Shown here in pieces: positions 9,013-16,574 of a stretch of DNA of 33,743 nucleotides. The notes under the pieces are model-generated. The model made no database searches and was not told where the DNA came from. It saw nothing but the letters and a program-made list of their open reading frames with translations. The stretch's first letter is position 1; each line of letters opens with the position of its first letter. Origin of the DNA: Desulfovibrio piger (GTDB lineage Bacteria; Desulfobacterota; Desulfovibrionia; Desulfovibrionales; Desulfovibrionaceae); the NCBI RefSeq assembly GCF_012843875.1, contig NZ_JABAFY010000028.1, forward strand, positions 1 to 33,743. The letters are read 5' to 3'. Made by a program: the position numbers and the translations under genes.

Positions 9013-9783
9013 ATGTGTGCAAAAATCGCCCGCCAGCGCGCGGATCAACTGGTCTTCATGCAGGGCCTGGCCGAAAGCCGTGAACAGGCCCGCCGTCTCA
9101 TCATGGCCGGCAAGGTGGCGCTCTCCTCCGAAGGACTGCCCCCCGGCGCCCCGCCCCAAAAGGTGGACAAGCCCGGGCATCCCTATCCCGAAGGCACGGT
9201 CTTCGAGCTGCTGGGGCAGGAGCGCTTCGTCAGTCGCGGCGCCTACAAGCTGCTGACCATCCTGGACAATTTCAAGCTCGACGTGAGCGGCATGGTCTGT
9301 CTTGATGCCGGTGCCTCCACCGGCGGTTTCACGGACTGTCTGCTCCAGCACGGCGCCACGCGCGTCTATGCCGTGGACGTGGGCAAGAACCAGCTGCACG
9401 AGAAGCTGCGTGCCGACGAGCGCGTCATCAATCTGGAAGGCGTCAACCTGCGCGCCGCCGCGCCCGAGCTCATCCCCGAGCCCGTGGACCTGGTGGTGGC
9501 CGACGTGTCCTTCATCTCCCTGACGCTCATCCTGCCGCCCTGCATGACCTGGCTCAAGCCCGGCGGTCTGGCCGCCGTGCTCATCAAGCCGCAGTTCGAA
9601 CTGGGCCCCGGCGAGACCGTCAAGGGCGTCGTGCGCGACGAGGCCGCCCGCCAGCGCGCCGTGGACAAGATCGTCCGCTTCTGCACCGAGAACCTGCACC
9701 TGGAGAGCCGGGGCGTGCTGCCCGCCGCCATCAAGGGCCCCAAGGGCAACCAGGAATATATGGCCCTCTTCGCCCGGCCCTGA
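9013..9783 (+). CDS. tlyA: TlyA family rRNA 2'-O-methyltransferase
   Basis: TlyA proteins methylate ribose 2'-OH groups in 16S and/or 23S rRNA using S-adenosylmethionine. The 256-residue protein has an N-terminal S4 RNA-binding domain (about 1-65) and an FtsJ-like Rossmann domain. The SAM-binding segment is LDAGASTGGFTDCLL, and the tetrad K79-D164-K192-E248 (in RGAYK, ADVSF, LIKPQFE and GNQEY) is intact. Older annotations call the family hemolysin; that name is misleading. The ATG at 9013 fits the S4 domain start. There is no ribosome site and a promoter abuts it, suggesting a leaderless mRNA. Confidence 0.92.
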   Translation: MCAKIARQRADQLVFMQGLAESREQARRLIMAGKVALSSEGLPPGAPPQKVDKPGHPYPEGTVFELLGQERFVSRGAYKLLTILDNFKLDVSGMVCLDAGASTGGFTDCLLQHGATRVYAVDVGKNQLHEKLRADERVINLEGVNLRAAAPELIPEPVDLVVADVSFISLTLILPPCMTWLKPGGLAAVLIKPQFELGPGETVKGVVRDEAARQRAVDKIVRFCTENLHLESRGVLPAAIKGPKGNQEYMALFARP

Positions 9784-9807
9784 CCGGAGCCGTGAGGGGG
9801 TGTTTTT

Positions 9808-9862
9808 TTGAGGGGAGGGGGAACCCCTCTGCTAGCGCGAGAGGGGTTCCCCCTCCCCTCAA
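9808..9862. repeat. Perfect 22-bp inverted repeat after tlyA
   Basis: The arms 9808-9829 and 9841-9862 are exact reverse complements around an 11-nt loop. No T tract follows on either strand, so it is not a standard terminator, although seven T precede it on the plus strand. The right arm and the sequence after it (9841-9859 and 9875-9891) recur downstream of dinB. Confidence 0.8.
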
Positions 9863-9891
9863 GCTCCCCTCCTCTTCCCCAGCGCGCTTTA
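9841..9891 (+). repeat. Intergenic repeat, copy A (downstream of tlyA)
   Basis: Two blocks, 9841-9859 and 9875-9891 (the latter containing CCCCAGCGCGCTTTA), match the sequence after dinB at 14730-14764. A 15-nt segment between the blocks is missing in the other copy. Both copies stand just after a plus-strand gene. Confidence 0.7.
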
Positions 9892-9955
9892 TTAGGAAAT
9901 GGGAAAAGCAGGGGCCGTCCTGTGGTATCAGGAAGACCCGACCGGTACGGATGCT

Positions 9956-9990
9956 AAAAAGCCCTGCCTCTGTTGGAGGCAGGGCTTTTT
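9956..9990. terminator. Bidirectional terminator between tlyA and sppA
   Basis: A perfect 10-bp stem (GCCCTGCCTC at 9961-9970, GAGGCAGGGC at 9976-9985) has a TGTTG loop. Five A precede it and five T follow it, so it works on both strands. It separates the convergent tlyA and sppA genes. Confidence 0.92.
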
Positions 9991-10049
9991 GTGTTCATCG
10001 GGCTGGCGGGACAAGCATTGGGGGGTGATGGCGTCCCGCTCTGCTGTCC

Positions 10050-11138
10050 CTAAAAGCTGTACAGGAAGGCCGGAGTCTCGCGCCCCAGCAGGGCATCGGC
10101 ATCAAGGCCGAACCAGGTCTTGAGGCTCTTTTCCCACCATTCGTCTTCGCTGGGGGGCGTCAGCAGGGGCTGGTCCACGGGCACCTTGCAGACATCGGCC
10201 AGCCAGCGGTGCGCGGCCTGCTGGCCGCCCAGCTCGTCCACAAGGCCCAGCTCCACGGCTTCGCGGCCGGTGAAGATCTTGCCCGTGGCCAGACGCGCGG
10301 CGCGGGCGCGATCCATATGACGGCCCTGGGCCACGATGTCCACGAACTGCTCGTGCATGTCCTTGAGCACGCCCTGGAAATAGGCCTTTTCTTCCGCGGT
10401 GAGCGGCTCCAGCATGGAACCGGCGTCCTTGTAGGGGGCGGTGGTCAGGGTCTGGCGGCCAAGGCCCAGCTTGTCCAGCAGGCCCCGGATCTGGGGGATG
10501 TCCATACGCACGCCGATGGAGCCGGTCACGGTGGAGGCATTGGCGAAGACGCGCTTGCCCGCCATGCTGACCATCAGGCCGCCAGAGGCCGCTGTGCTGC
10601 CCATGCTGACGGCGATGGGCTTGTCCTTGCCCAGACGGGCCAGGGCCTCATACAGTTCCTGCGAGGCGGCGGCACCGCCGCCGGGGGAATCCACACGCAT
10701 CAGCACGCCCTTGACGCCGGGCATGCGGCCCAGTTTGTCGATCCAGCGCAGCTGGGCGTCGATGTCCATGATGGGGCCGGTTACGCGCACCAGGGCGATG
10801 CGCTCGCTGCCCAGACCGGTGGCCTGGGAGACCATGAAGGCCGCGATGCCGCCCAGCAGCAGGATCAGCAGGCCCCAGAAGATCACGGGATGACGTTTGC
10901 GGAAAGGCACCCGGAAAAGGTGCAGCCAGGCCTTTTGCGGCACATGCGAAAGCGGGCAGGACGTGAAGCAGGAGAAGGAAGGAGCCGCCGGGGCGCCCTT
11001 GCCGTTGCGGACGCTTTTGCCGGCCGGGGCCTCGCCGTTCATGCTCAGGGGATGTTCCGTGAAGTCGTCGGCTCCGGGAGCATCCAGACGCAGCTCGGGC
11101 GCAGCCTGCCGGGTACGTTCGGGATCATTGATTTGCAT
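10050..11138 (-). CDS. sppA: Signal peptide peptidase SppA, S49 family, single domain
   Basis: SppA is a membrane-bound serine protease that cuts up signal peptides released after export. The 362-residue protein has a polar N-terminal stretch of about 90 residues, one membrane segment (about 95-117, PVIFWGLLILLLGGIAAFMV), then the S49 protease domain. The Ser-Lys dyad is visible: S185 in STAASGGL and K237 in APYKDAGS. The 52-residue gap equals that in Bacillus SppA (S147/K199). It is the short, single-domain form. The start MQINDPE at 11138 is chosen because the upstream frame runs antisense through yjbQ; there is no clear ribosome site. It is divergent from yjbQ. Confidence 0.92.
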   Translation of the reverse strand: MQINDPERTRQAAPELRLDAPGADDFTEHPLSMNGEAPAGKSVRNGKGAPAAPSFSCFTSCPLSHVPQKAWLHLFRVPFRKRHPVIFWGLLILLLGGIAAFMVSQATGLGSERIALVRVTGPIMDIDAQLRWIDKLGRMPGVKGVLMRVDSPGGGAAASQELYEALARLGKDKPIAVSMGSTAASGGLMVSMAGKRVFANASTVTGSIGVRMDIPQIRGLLDKLGLGRQTLTTAPYKDAGSMLEPLTAEEKAYFQGVLKDMHEQFVDIVAQGRHMDRARAARLATGKIFTGREAVELGLVDELGGQQAAHRWLADVCKVPVDQPLLTPPSEDEWWEKSLKTWFGLDADALLGRETPAFLYSF

Positions 11139-11307
11139 GGGAGTGTTCGGGTAAAAAATGCCGGGATGGCCGTCAAAGTGCGGCCCCTGCCCCAGCGGGA
11201 CAGGCTCCAAGGACACGCCGCCCGCGACGCACCGGAACGTGCCGTGCGGCAGGCGGGGAATGCGTCCCGACCCTAAGCCCATCCAACAGGAAAAACAAGG
11301 AGCCATC

Positions 11308-11730
11308 ATGGAGACATTGTTCGTGGCCACGCGCAGCCGCTGCGAAATGCGCGACATCACCGCCCAGGTCCGGGAACTGGTGGCCCGCGGCCGCCAGCAG
11401 GGCCGCCGCAACGGTGCCCTGCTGCTTTTCTCGCCGCACACCACCTGCGGCCTGACCATCAACGAAGGGGCGGACCCCGACGTCCGCCGCGACATGGTGC
11501 GCTTTTTCAGCGCCATGGTGCCGCAGGACGCTGATTTCGACCATGCCGAAGGCAACAGCGACGCCCACATCAAGACCACCCTGCACGGTCCCAGCCTGAT
11601 GCTCATCGTGGAGGACGGCCAGCTGCAGCTGGGCCGCTGGCAGTCCATCTATCTGTGCGAAGGCGACGGCCCCCGGCAGCGCACGCTCTGGGCCCAGTGG
11701 CTCCCCGGCGAGGACAGCACGCGCCCATGA
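11308..11730 (+). CDS. yjbQ: YjbQ family protein (UPF0047)
   Basis: The 140-residue protein belongs to the small YjbQ/UPF0047 family. It shows the conserved FSPHTTCGLTINEGADPDV and the later HAEGNSDAHIKTTLHGPS with its metal-ligand histidines, then LGRWQSIYLCEGDGPRQR. Weak thiamine-phosphate synthase activity has been reported for E. coli YjbQ; the physiological role is uncertain. The ATG at 11308 has AAGGAG 7 nt upstream. Its last codons overlap the start of the antiporter gene (ATGA), so the two are translationally coupled. Confidence 0.93.
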   Translation: METLFVATRSRCEMRDITAQVRELVARGRQQGRRNGALLLFSPHTTCGLTINEGADPDVRRDMVRFFSAMVPQDADFDHAEGNSDAHIKTTLHGPSLMLIVEDGQLQLGRWQSIYLCEGDGPRQRTLWAQWLPGEDSTRP

Positions 11731-13445
11731 GCATGCCGCACGACATTTCCCTGATCCTGACCCTCACCGGAGGTCTGGGGGCAGCCCTCGTCCTGGGCTT
11801 CGTGACCCAGAAGCTCCGTTTGTCGCCCCTGGTAGGCTACCTGCTGGCGGGCATCCTGGTGGGGCCGCATTCGCCGGGCTTCGTGGCCGATGCGGGGCTG
11901 GCCTCGCAACTGGCCGAGATCGGCATCATCCTGCTCATGTTCGGCGTGGGCCTGCATTTCCATCTCAAGGATCTGCTGGCCGTACGCGGCATCGCTCTGG
12001 GCGGGGCCGCAGTGCAGATCACGCTCACGACACTGTCCTGCATGTTCCTGCTCCAGTTCTGGGGCTTTTCCCTCTGGGCGGGCGCGGTCTTCGGCATGTC
12101 GGTCTCCGTGGCCAGCACGGTGGTGCTCACCCGCGTCCTGGCCGACAACCATGTGCTGCATACCCCTACCGGCCATGTGGCCCTGGGCTGGCTGGTGGTG
12201 GAGGATCTGTTCACCATCCTGCTGCTGGTGCTCCTGCCCGTTGTCCTGGGCGCCGGAGAAGGCAATATCTGGTGGATACTGGGCAAGACCCTGCTCAAGC
12301 TGGGCGCGCTCACGGTCTTCACCCTCGTGGCCGGGCAGCGCCTGATCCCCGCCCTGCTGGGCTATGTGGCGCGTACGGGCACCCGCGACCTGTTCACGCT
12401 GGCGGTCATCGTACTGGCATTGGGCATCGCCGTGGGGTCGGCCCTGTTCTTCGACGCTTCCATGGCCTTCGGGGCCTTCCTGGCGGGCATGGTGGTGGGC
12501 CAGTCCGATTTCAGCGCCCGCGCCACCGCCGAGGCCCTGCCCCTGCGTGATGCTTTCGCGGTGCTGTTCTTCGTATCCGTGGGCATGCTCTTCGACCCCG
12601 CCGCCCTGCTGGAACAATGGCCCCTTTTCCTGCTGGCCCTGGGCGTCATCGTGCTGCTCAAGCCCCTGCTGGCCTTCCTGGTCTGCCTCGCGGCCCGCAA
12701 GCCGCTGCGTCTGGCCGTTTCCGTAGGCCTTTCGCTGGGGCAGATAGGCGAGTTCACCTTCATCCTCATAGCCATGGGGGTCAGCTTCGGCTTGTTCGAC
12801 AGCAGCATCAGCAACGCCGTCATCCCGGCGGCCCTGCTCTCCATCACGCTCAATCCGCTGCTCTTCCGGCGCGCCCAGGCCCTGGCCCGCCTGCTGGCAC
12901 ACCTGGGCCTGGGCGCCCGTCTGCCCCGCATGGAGCACGGACAGACCGATGCCGACGGGCTGCCGCGTGTGGTGGTCGTGGGCTTTGGCCCCGTGGGCCG
13001 CAGCCTGTGCCGTATCGTCCGGGCGCACGGCATGCTGCCGGTGGTGGTGGAAGCCAATATCGACACGGTCCGTCGCCTGCGCGGGCTGGGGCGTCCGGCC
13101 GTCCACGGCGACGCCACCCAGGCCGAAGTGCTGCGCGAGGCCGGTCTGGCACAGGCGCAGGCCCTGCTGCTTTCGGCCCCGGCCATCCCGGCCAGGGAAG
13201 TGGTGCCCATCGCCCGTGCCATCAACCCGGATCTGCGCATCTTCGTCAACACGCCCTTTGCCAGCGAGGCCGACAGCCTGCGCAGCATGGGCGTAGAGGG
13301 CGCCTTCAGCGGCGAACGCGAGGTGGCCCTGAGCATGTCCCGTTTCCTGCTGGACGATCTGGGTGTGGGACGTACCGGCCTGGAAGCGGAACTGGAACGT
13401 GTACGCGAAGTCTTCGCCGAGAGCCCCTCGACGCAAAAAAGCTGA
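11727..13445 (+). CDS. Cation/proton antiporter, CPA2 (KefB/YbaL type) with TrkA-N domain
   Basis: The 572-residue protein has an N-terminal CPA2 membrane domain of about 12 hydrophobic segments (1-385). It contains LVGYLLAGILVGPHSPG, GLGLSLGQIGEF-like sequence near 330 and the Asp-containing WLVVEDLFTILLL. A cytoplasmic RCK/TrkA-N domain follows from about 410, with the nucleotide-binding VVVVGFGPVGRSLC. These proteins exchange K+ or Na+ for H+, gated by NAD(H) or thiols. The exact ion is not evident. The ATG at 11727 overlaps the yjbQ stop by 4 nt; the open frame runs 24 codons further upstream inside yjbQ without a ribosome site. It ends shortly before dinB. Confidence 0.9.
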   Translation: MSMPHDISLILTLTGGLGAALVLGFVTQKLRLSPLVGYLLAGILVGPHSPGFVADAGLASQLAEIGIILLMFGVGLHFHLKDLLAVRGIALGGAAVQITLTTLSCMFLLQFWGFSLWAGAVFGMSVSVASTVVLTRVLADNHVLHTPTGHVALGWLVVEDLFTILLLVLLPVVLGAGEGNIWWILGKTLLKLGALTVFTLVAGQRLIPALLGYVARTGTRDLFTLAVIVLALGIAVGSALFFDASMAFGAFLAGMVVGQSDFSARATAEALPLRDAFAVLFFVSVGMLFDPAALLEQWPLFLLALGVIVLLKPLLAFLVCLAARKPLRLAVSVGLSLGQIGEFTFILIAMGVSFGLFDSSISNAVIPAALLSITLNPLLFRRAQALARLLAHLGLGARLPRMEHGQTDADGLPRVVVVGFGPVGRSLCRIVRAHGMLPVVVEANIDTVRRLRGLGRPAVHGDATQAEVLREAGLAQAQALLLSAPAIPAREVVPIARAINPDLRIFVNTPFASEADSLRSMGVEGAFSGEREVALSMSRFLLDDLGVGRTGLEAELERVREVFAESPSTQKS

Positions 13446-13489
13446 TCGACGCCGGGCCGTCTTGACCGCGGCCCGGCAAAGGATGCCTC

Positions 13490-14713
13490 ATGCGGTCTTT
13501 GTCCGATCCTTTTCCCCGCATCATCCTGCATCTGGACATGGATGCCTTCTTTGCCTCCGTGGAGCAGATGGATCACCCGGAGTGGCGCGGCAAGCCTGTC
13601 ATCATCGGCGGCGAGACGCGCGGGGTGGTCTCCACCGCGTCCTATGAGGCGCGGCGCTTCGGCGTGCATTCGGCCATGCCCATGACCACGGCCCGGCGGC
13701 TGTGCCCGCAGGCCATCTTCGTGCGCGGCAACCGCCGGCGTTATGTGGAGATATCCGGCCGCATCATGGCCGCCCTGCAGGACTTTTCCCCGCTGGTGGA
13801 ACCGGCCAGCATCGACGAGGCCTATCTGGACGCCACCGGGCTGGAGCGTCTGTTCGGCCCGGTGGAGCAGCTCATCCCGGCCATCAAGGCCCGGGTGCGC
13901 GAGGTCACCGGCGGCCTGACCTGTTCCGTGGGCGCGGCGCCGGTCAAATTCCTGGCCAAGATCTGTTCGGACATCAACAAGCCCGACGGCATCTACATCC
14001 TGCGCCCGGACGACGTGGACAGCTTTCTGGGCGGGCTGGACGTACGCCGTCTGCCCGGCGTGGGCAGGCGCATGGTGGCCGAGCTGGAGGCCCTGGGCAT
14101 CCGCCGCGTGGAGCAGCTGCGCCGCTACGGCCCGGAGCTTCTGGAACAGCGTTTCGGCAAATGGGGACGGGAGCTGCACGCCCGGGCCCGGGGCATCGAT
14201 CCCCGGCCGGTGGTGCCCGAACACGAGGCCAAGAGCGAGAGCGCCGAGACCACCTTTGCCCGCGACACCCGCGACCGGGAATTCCTCAAGACCATGCTCC
14301 TCGGTCATGCCGAGCGCGTGGGGGCCTCGCTGCGCCGTCACGGCCTGCGCGGCCGTACCGTGACCCTCAAGGTCAAATTCGCGGATTTCCGTCAGATCAC
14401 CCGATCCCGCACCCTGCCCGAAGCCACGGACAGCACCGAGACCCTCTACGAGACCGGTACCGCCCTGCTGGAAGCCGAAGCCCTGCCCCAGCCGGTGCGG
14501 CTCATCGGCCTGGGCGTGTCCGGTTTCGGCAACGCCCCCACCCAGGAGCTGCTGCCCGGCGTGTTCCGCGGCGTCCGGGGCCGCGACCCCGAGCAGGAGG
14601 CCCGGCGCCGCCGTCTGGACGCCGCCCTGGACAACCTGCGGGGCAAATTCGGCAAACAGGCCGTCCAGCGCGGCCGCCTCTTCCGCCCACGCGATGATGG
14701 CGAGGATGATTAA
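13490..14713 (+). CDS. dinB: DNA polymerase IV (Y-family)
   Basis: DinB is an error-prone translesion polymerase without proofreading. The 407-residue protein has the catalytic acidic residues in LHLDMDAFFASVEQ (D16) and SIDEAYLD (D109, E110). The steric-gate region follows D16, and GGETRGVVSTASYEARRFGV is typical of the fingers. The thumb has LPGVGRRMVAELEALGI, and the little-finger domain covers about 240-350. The C-terminal tail is basic. The ATG at 13490 has AAAGGA 6-7 nt upstream. No LexA box is obvious in the short gap after the antiporter gene, so it may be read from upstream. Confidence 0.95.
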   Translation: MRSLSDPFPRIILHLDMDAFFASVEQMDHPEWRGKPVIIGGETRGVVSTASYEARRFGVHSAMPMTTARRLCPQAIFVRGNRRRYVEISGRIMAALQDFSPLVEPASIDEAYLDATGLERLFGPVEQLIPAIKARVREVTGGLTCSVGAAPVKFLAKICSDINKPDGIYILRPDDVDSFLGGLDVRRLPGVGRRMVAELEALGIRRVEQLRRYGPELLEQRFGKWGRELHARARGIDPRPVVPEHEAKSESAETTFARDTRDREFLKTMLLGHAERVGASLRRHGLRGRTVTLKVKFADFRQITRSRTLPEATDSTETLYETGTALLEAEALPQPVRLIGLGVSGFGNAPTQELLPGVFRGVRGRDPEQEARRRRLDAALDNLRGKFGKQAVQRGRLFRPRDDGEDD

Positions 14714-14729
14714 GATGATGTTTTGAGGC

Positions 14730-14797
14730 GAGGGGTTCCCCCTCCCCTTCCCCAGCGCGCTTTACCAGACAGGCCGCCCCTGACGAGACGGCCTGTC
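14730..14797 (+). repeat. Intergenic repeat, copy B, with adjoining hairpin after dinB
   Basis: Bases 14730-14764 repeat the two blocks found after tlyA, but lack the left hairpin arm and a 15-nt inner segment. Directly after it a 9-bp stem (GACAGGCCG at 14768-14776, CGGCCTGTC at 14789-14797) could end the dinB transcript, although no T tract follows. Confidence 0.6.
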
Positions 14798-15121
14798 ATG
14801 CGTCGTTCTCTGGGGCATTCCTATAAGACGCAGAGTGCCTGCAGGATCTCACAGCGGCCCAGAATCCAGTAACTGTTGCTCCACGCATATGGACTGTCTG
14901 GCCCCTGTGCACTGCGATCCTTGCCGCCTACAGGCTGTCGTCCCGTGTATTGAGCGCGCCGCTTGGGCGGCGTGCGCCGAAGGCGCTGTGCTGCCCCGCC
15001 TACGGCGCGCCGTCACAGCACTGGGGACCAAGGCGGGGCACGGGGGTGCAGGGGGCCTGGGGGCGCCGAGCCCCCGGCCCCTTGCCGCCCGCCGCGCAGG
15101 CGACCCGCCCCTTCCCCCACA
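14798..15121. other. Non-coding GC-rich region after dinB
   Basis: I see no gene here. Frames exist on both strands but are broken, low in complexity, and lack ribosome sites. The stretch contains several partial inverted repeats of CG-rich sequence, for example TGCCCCGCC near 14991-14999 with GGCGGGGCA near 15031-15039. It may be decayed sequence or structured spacer. Confidence 0.45.
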
Positions 15122-15160
15122 AAAACAAAAAAGGCCGGAAGAAGGAGAATTCTTCCGGCC
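15122..15160 (-). terminator. Terminator of the aor-moaD-thiF operon
   Basis: A perfect 11-bp stem (GGCCGGAAGAA at 15133-15143, TTCTTCCGGCC at 15150-15160) is followed on the minus strand by TTTTTTGTTTT. It stands about 130 nt after the stop of the ThiF-like gene. Confidence 0.85.
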
Positions 15161-15290
15161 GGGCCGCCCCCCAAGGCAGCCCCGCACTGCCTGCCCGCCT
15201 GTGCGTCGGGCGCAGGTAGTCGGCTGTGGAGAAATATGGTGTGCGCTGTCAGACCATCTCCGCAAAAAGATGCCCGGCAGGGCGCAATGG

Positions 15291-16235
15291 CTAAAATTCA
15301 AAGCGTTCCAGTTCCGGCACGGAAAGATCGGCATGGAACAGGGCCGAATCCCCGGCATCGGGCCGCAGCAGCAGGCGCAGGCACAGGGAGACCATCAGGC
15401 AGGCCACCCCGGCCGGGGCCGTGGCGATGACGCCTTCGTGGCGGGCACTGCCCGCTTCCTCGCTGGTCAGCCCGGAAGCGTAGAGTTCCCGCAGATGCAG
15501 GCGCCCGGAACGGGCCGCGCGTGCGAAGCCCTCGGCCCGCAGCACGGAGCCGTGCACGAACGGCACCCCCGCCGCGGCGGAACGTTCTTCCAATAGCATT
15601 TTCAGCGCAAGGTCGTCCAGACAATCCAGGGCCACATCCACATCTTGCAGCATGTCCGGCAAATTTTTTTCATCCGCTTCCGCATGCCGCACATCCAGGG
15701 CCAGATAGCCTGCCATGTCGCACAAACCGCGCGCCGTGGCCACGGCCTTGGGCTGGCCCAGCGTGCTTTCCGTGCAGAAATACTGACGATTGAGGTTGCT
15801 CTCCTCAAAGATGTCGCTGTCGCACAGGCGCAGGCCCCCCACGCCCAGCCGCGCCAGCAGGGAGGCCACATGCCCGCCCAGACCGCCGCAGCCCAGCACG
15901 AAGACACGAGTTTGCAACAGATGAACCATTGCATCAGCGGAAAAAACACCGTAGTTTCTACGGAAGCGTTCCGGCCAGATGCCGTCTTGCAGGAGCGCGA
16001 CCATCACCTCCCGTTCGGGAAGGACGGCCCCTGCGGCCAGCTGCCGGATGGCAGTGCCGCCGACGAAGGGCGTACCGTCCGCAGCCCGGCGCAGCACATG
16101 CGGCCCGGCCCATGAGGCCAGCGAGCCGTCGTGCAGGAACGCGCCGAGGCGCTCCCGTATCCTGGACGCAGTCCAGGGCGGGAACGCCGCGGAACATGCC
16201 CCTTCCCCAGGGGATGGCGATGTGATGGGTGTCAT
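15291..16235 (-). CDS. ThiF/MoeB/HesA-family adenylyltransferase (E1-like)
   Basis: E1-like enzymes of this family adenylate the C-terminal Gly of a MoaD/ThiS-type carrier so that sulfur can be loaded. The 314-residue protein has ~110 N-terminal residues of unknown fold, then the ThiF core: VFVLGCGGLGGHVASLL (112-126) for ATP, the acidic DSDIFEESNLNRQ (139-151), and the downstream DCLDD. The paired CxxC zinc motifs of MoeB are absent. The neighbouring MoaD-like gene and aor suggest it makes dithiolene sulfur for the tungsten pterin cofactor; that is inference. The ATG at 16235 is tentative: a TTG at 16241 is closer to the GGAGGAGG that overlaps the moaD stop. Confidence 0.85.
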   Translation of the reverse strand: MTPITSPSPGEGACSAAFPPWTASRIRERLGAFLHDGSLASWAGPHVLRRAADGTPFVGGTAIRQLAAGAVLPEREVMVALLQDGIWPERFRRNYGVFSADAMVHLLQTRVFVLGCGGLGGHVASLLARLGVGGLRLCDSDIFEESNLNRQYFCTESTLGQPKAVATARGLCDMAGYLALDVRHAEADEKNLPDMLQDVDVALDCLDDLALKMLLEERSAAAGVPFVHGSVLRAEGFARAARSGRLHLRELYASGLTSEEAGSARHEGVIATAPAGVACLMVSLCLRLLLRPDAGDSALFHADLSVPELERFEF

Positions 16236-16338
16236 GATCAACGGGCGTCTAACCTCCTCCGACAGCAGGAAAAAAGGCCACACGAGCACCGTCGCATATC
16301 TTGCTCTGGACCTCTTTTTGACGCCCGTTGATCATGAC
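16231..16338 (-). repeat. 19-bp perfect inverted repeat spanning the moaD-thiF junction
   Basis: Bases 16231-16249 and 16320-16338 are exact reverse complements with 70 nt between. One arm lies inside the moaD-like gene. The other contains the start codon of the ThiF-like gene and touches the moaD stop. In the mRNA the two could pair and hide the downstream start until a ribosome translating moaD opens the stem. Confidence 0.8.
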
Positions 16339-16488
16339 GATTTTTATCTCTTCCAGCGGCAGTCCCACCATCCTTGCCACATCGGCAGCCGTGGCGTCTT
16401 CGGGCGCATCAAGCGTTATCCCCGCTTCTGGGTCATATCCCGGTACATAGTCCCGCAGGGTCGTGCTCAGTTTGACGAGTATGCTCAT
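16249..16488 (-). CDS. MoaD/ThiS-like sulfur carrier protein
   Basis: The 79-residue protein has the size and beta-grasp pattern of MoaD/ThiS carriers. It ends in AVGGG, the exposed glycine tail that is adenylated and thiocarboxylated. The segment IVMINGRQKEVQSKICDGARVAFFPAV is the usual last third of the fold (53-77). The ATG at 16488 has GGAGG 4 nt upstream. It lies between aor and the ThiF-like gene, a common context for tungsten aldehyde oxidoreductases, so it probably supplies sulfur for their pterin dithiolene. The GGA GGA GGT codons for the glycine tail also form a perfect ribosome site for the next gene. Confidence 0.9.
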   Translation of the reverse strand: MSILVKLSTTLRDYVPGYDPEAGITLDAPEDATAADVARMVGLPLEEIKIVMINGRQKEVQSKICDGARVAFFPAVGGG

Positions 16489-16520
16489 GCTGCCTCCGAT
16501 GATGGCGTCCGCCGGTCAAG

Positions 16521-16562
16521 AAAAAGTGTGACGATCCGGGCCCGCCCCAAAGGCGGGCCCGG
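16521..16562 (-). terminator. Hairpin between aor and moaD (possible attenuator)
   Basis: A perfect 11-bp stem (CCGGGCCCGCC at 16536-16546, GGCGGGCCCGG at 16552-16562) lies in the 86-nt gap after aor. On the minus strand TTTTT comes 10 nt later, which is too far for a classical terminator. It may protect the aor mRNA end or partly stop transcription, so that aor is made in excess over the two cofactor genes. Confidence 0.5.
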
Positions 16563-16574
16563 TCTCAGTCTATG

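Noticed and set aside
11139..11648. Upstream extension of the sppA reading frame
   Set aside because: It runs antisense through yjbQ, is unlike SppA, and has no ribosome site.
14835..15596. Open frame in the region after dinB
   Set aside because: Low-complexity, no ribosome site, and overlaps the ThiF-like gene in antisense.
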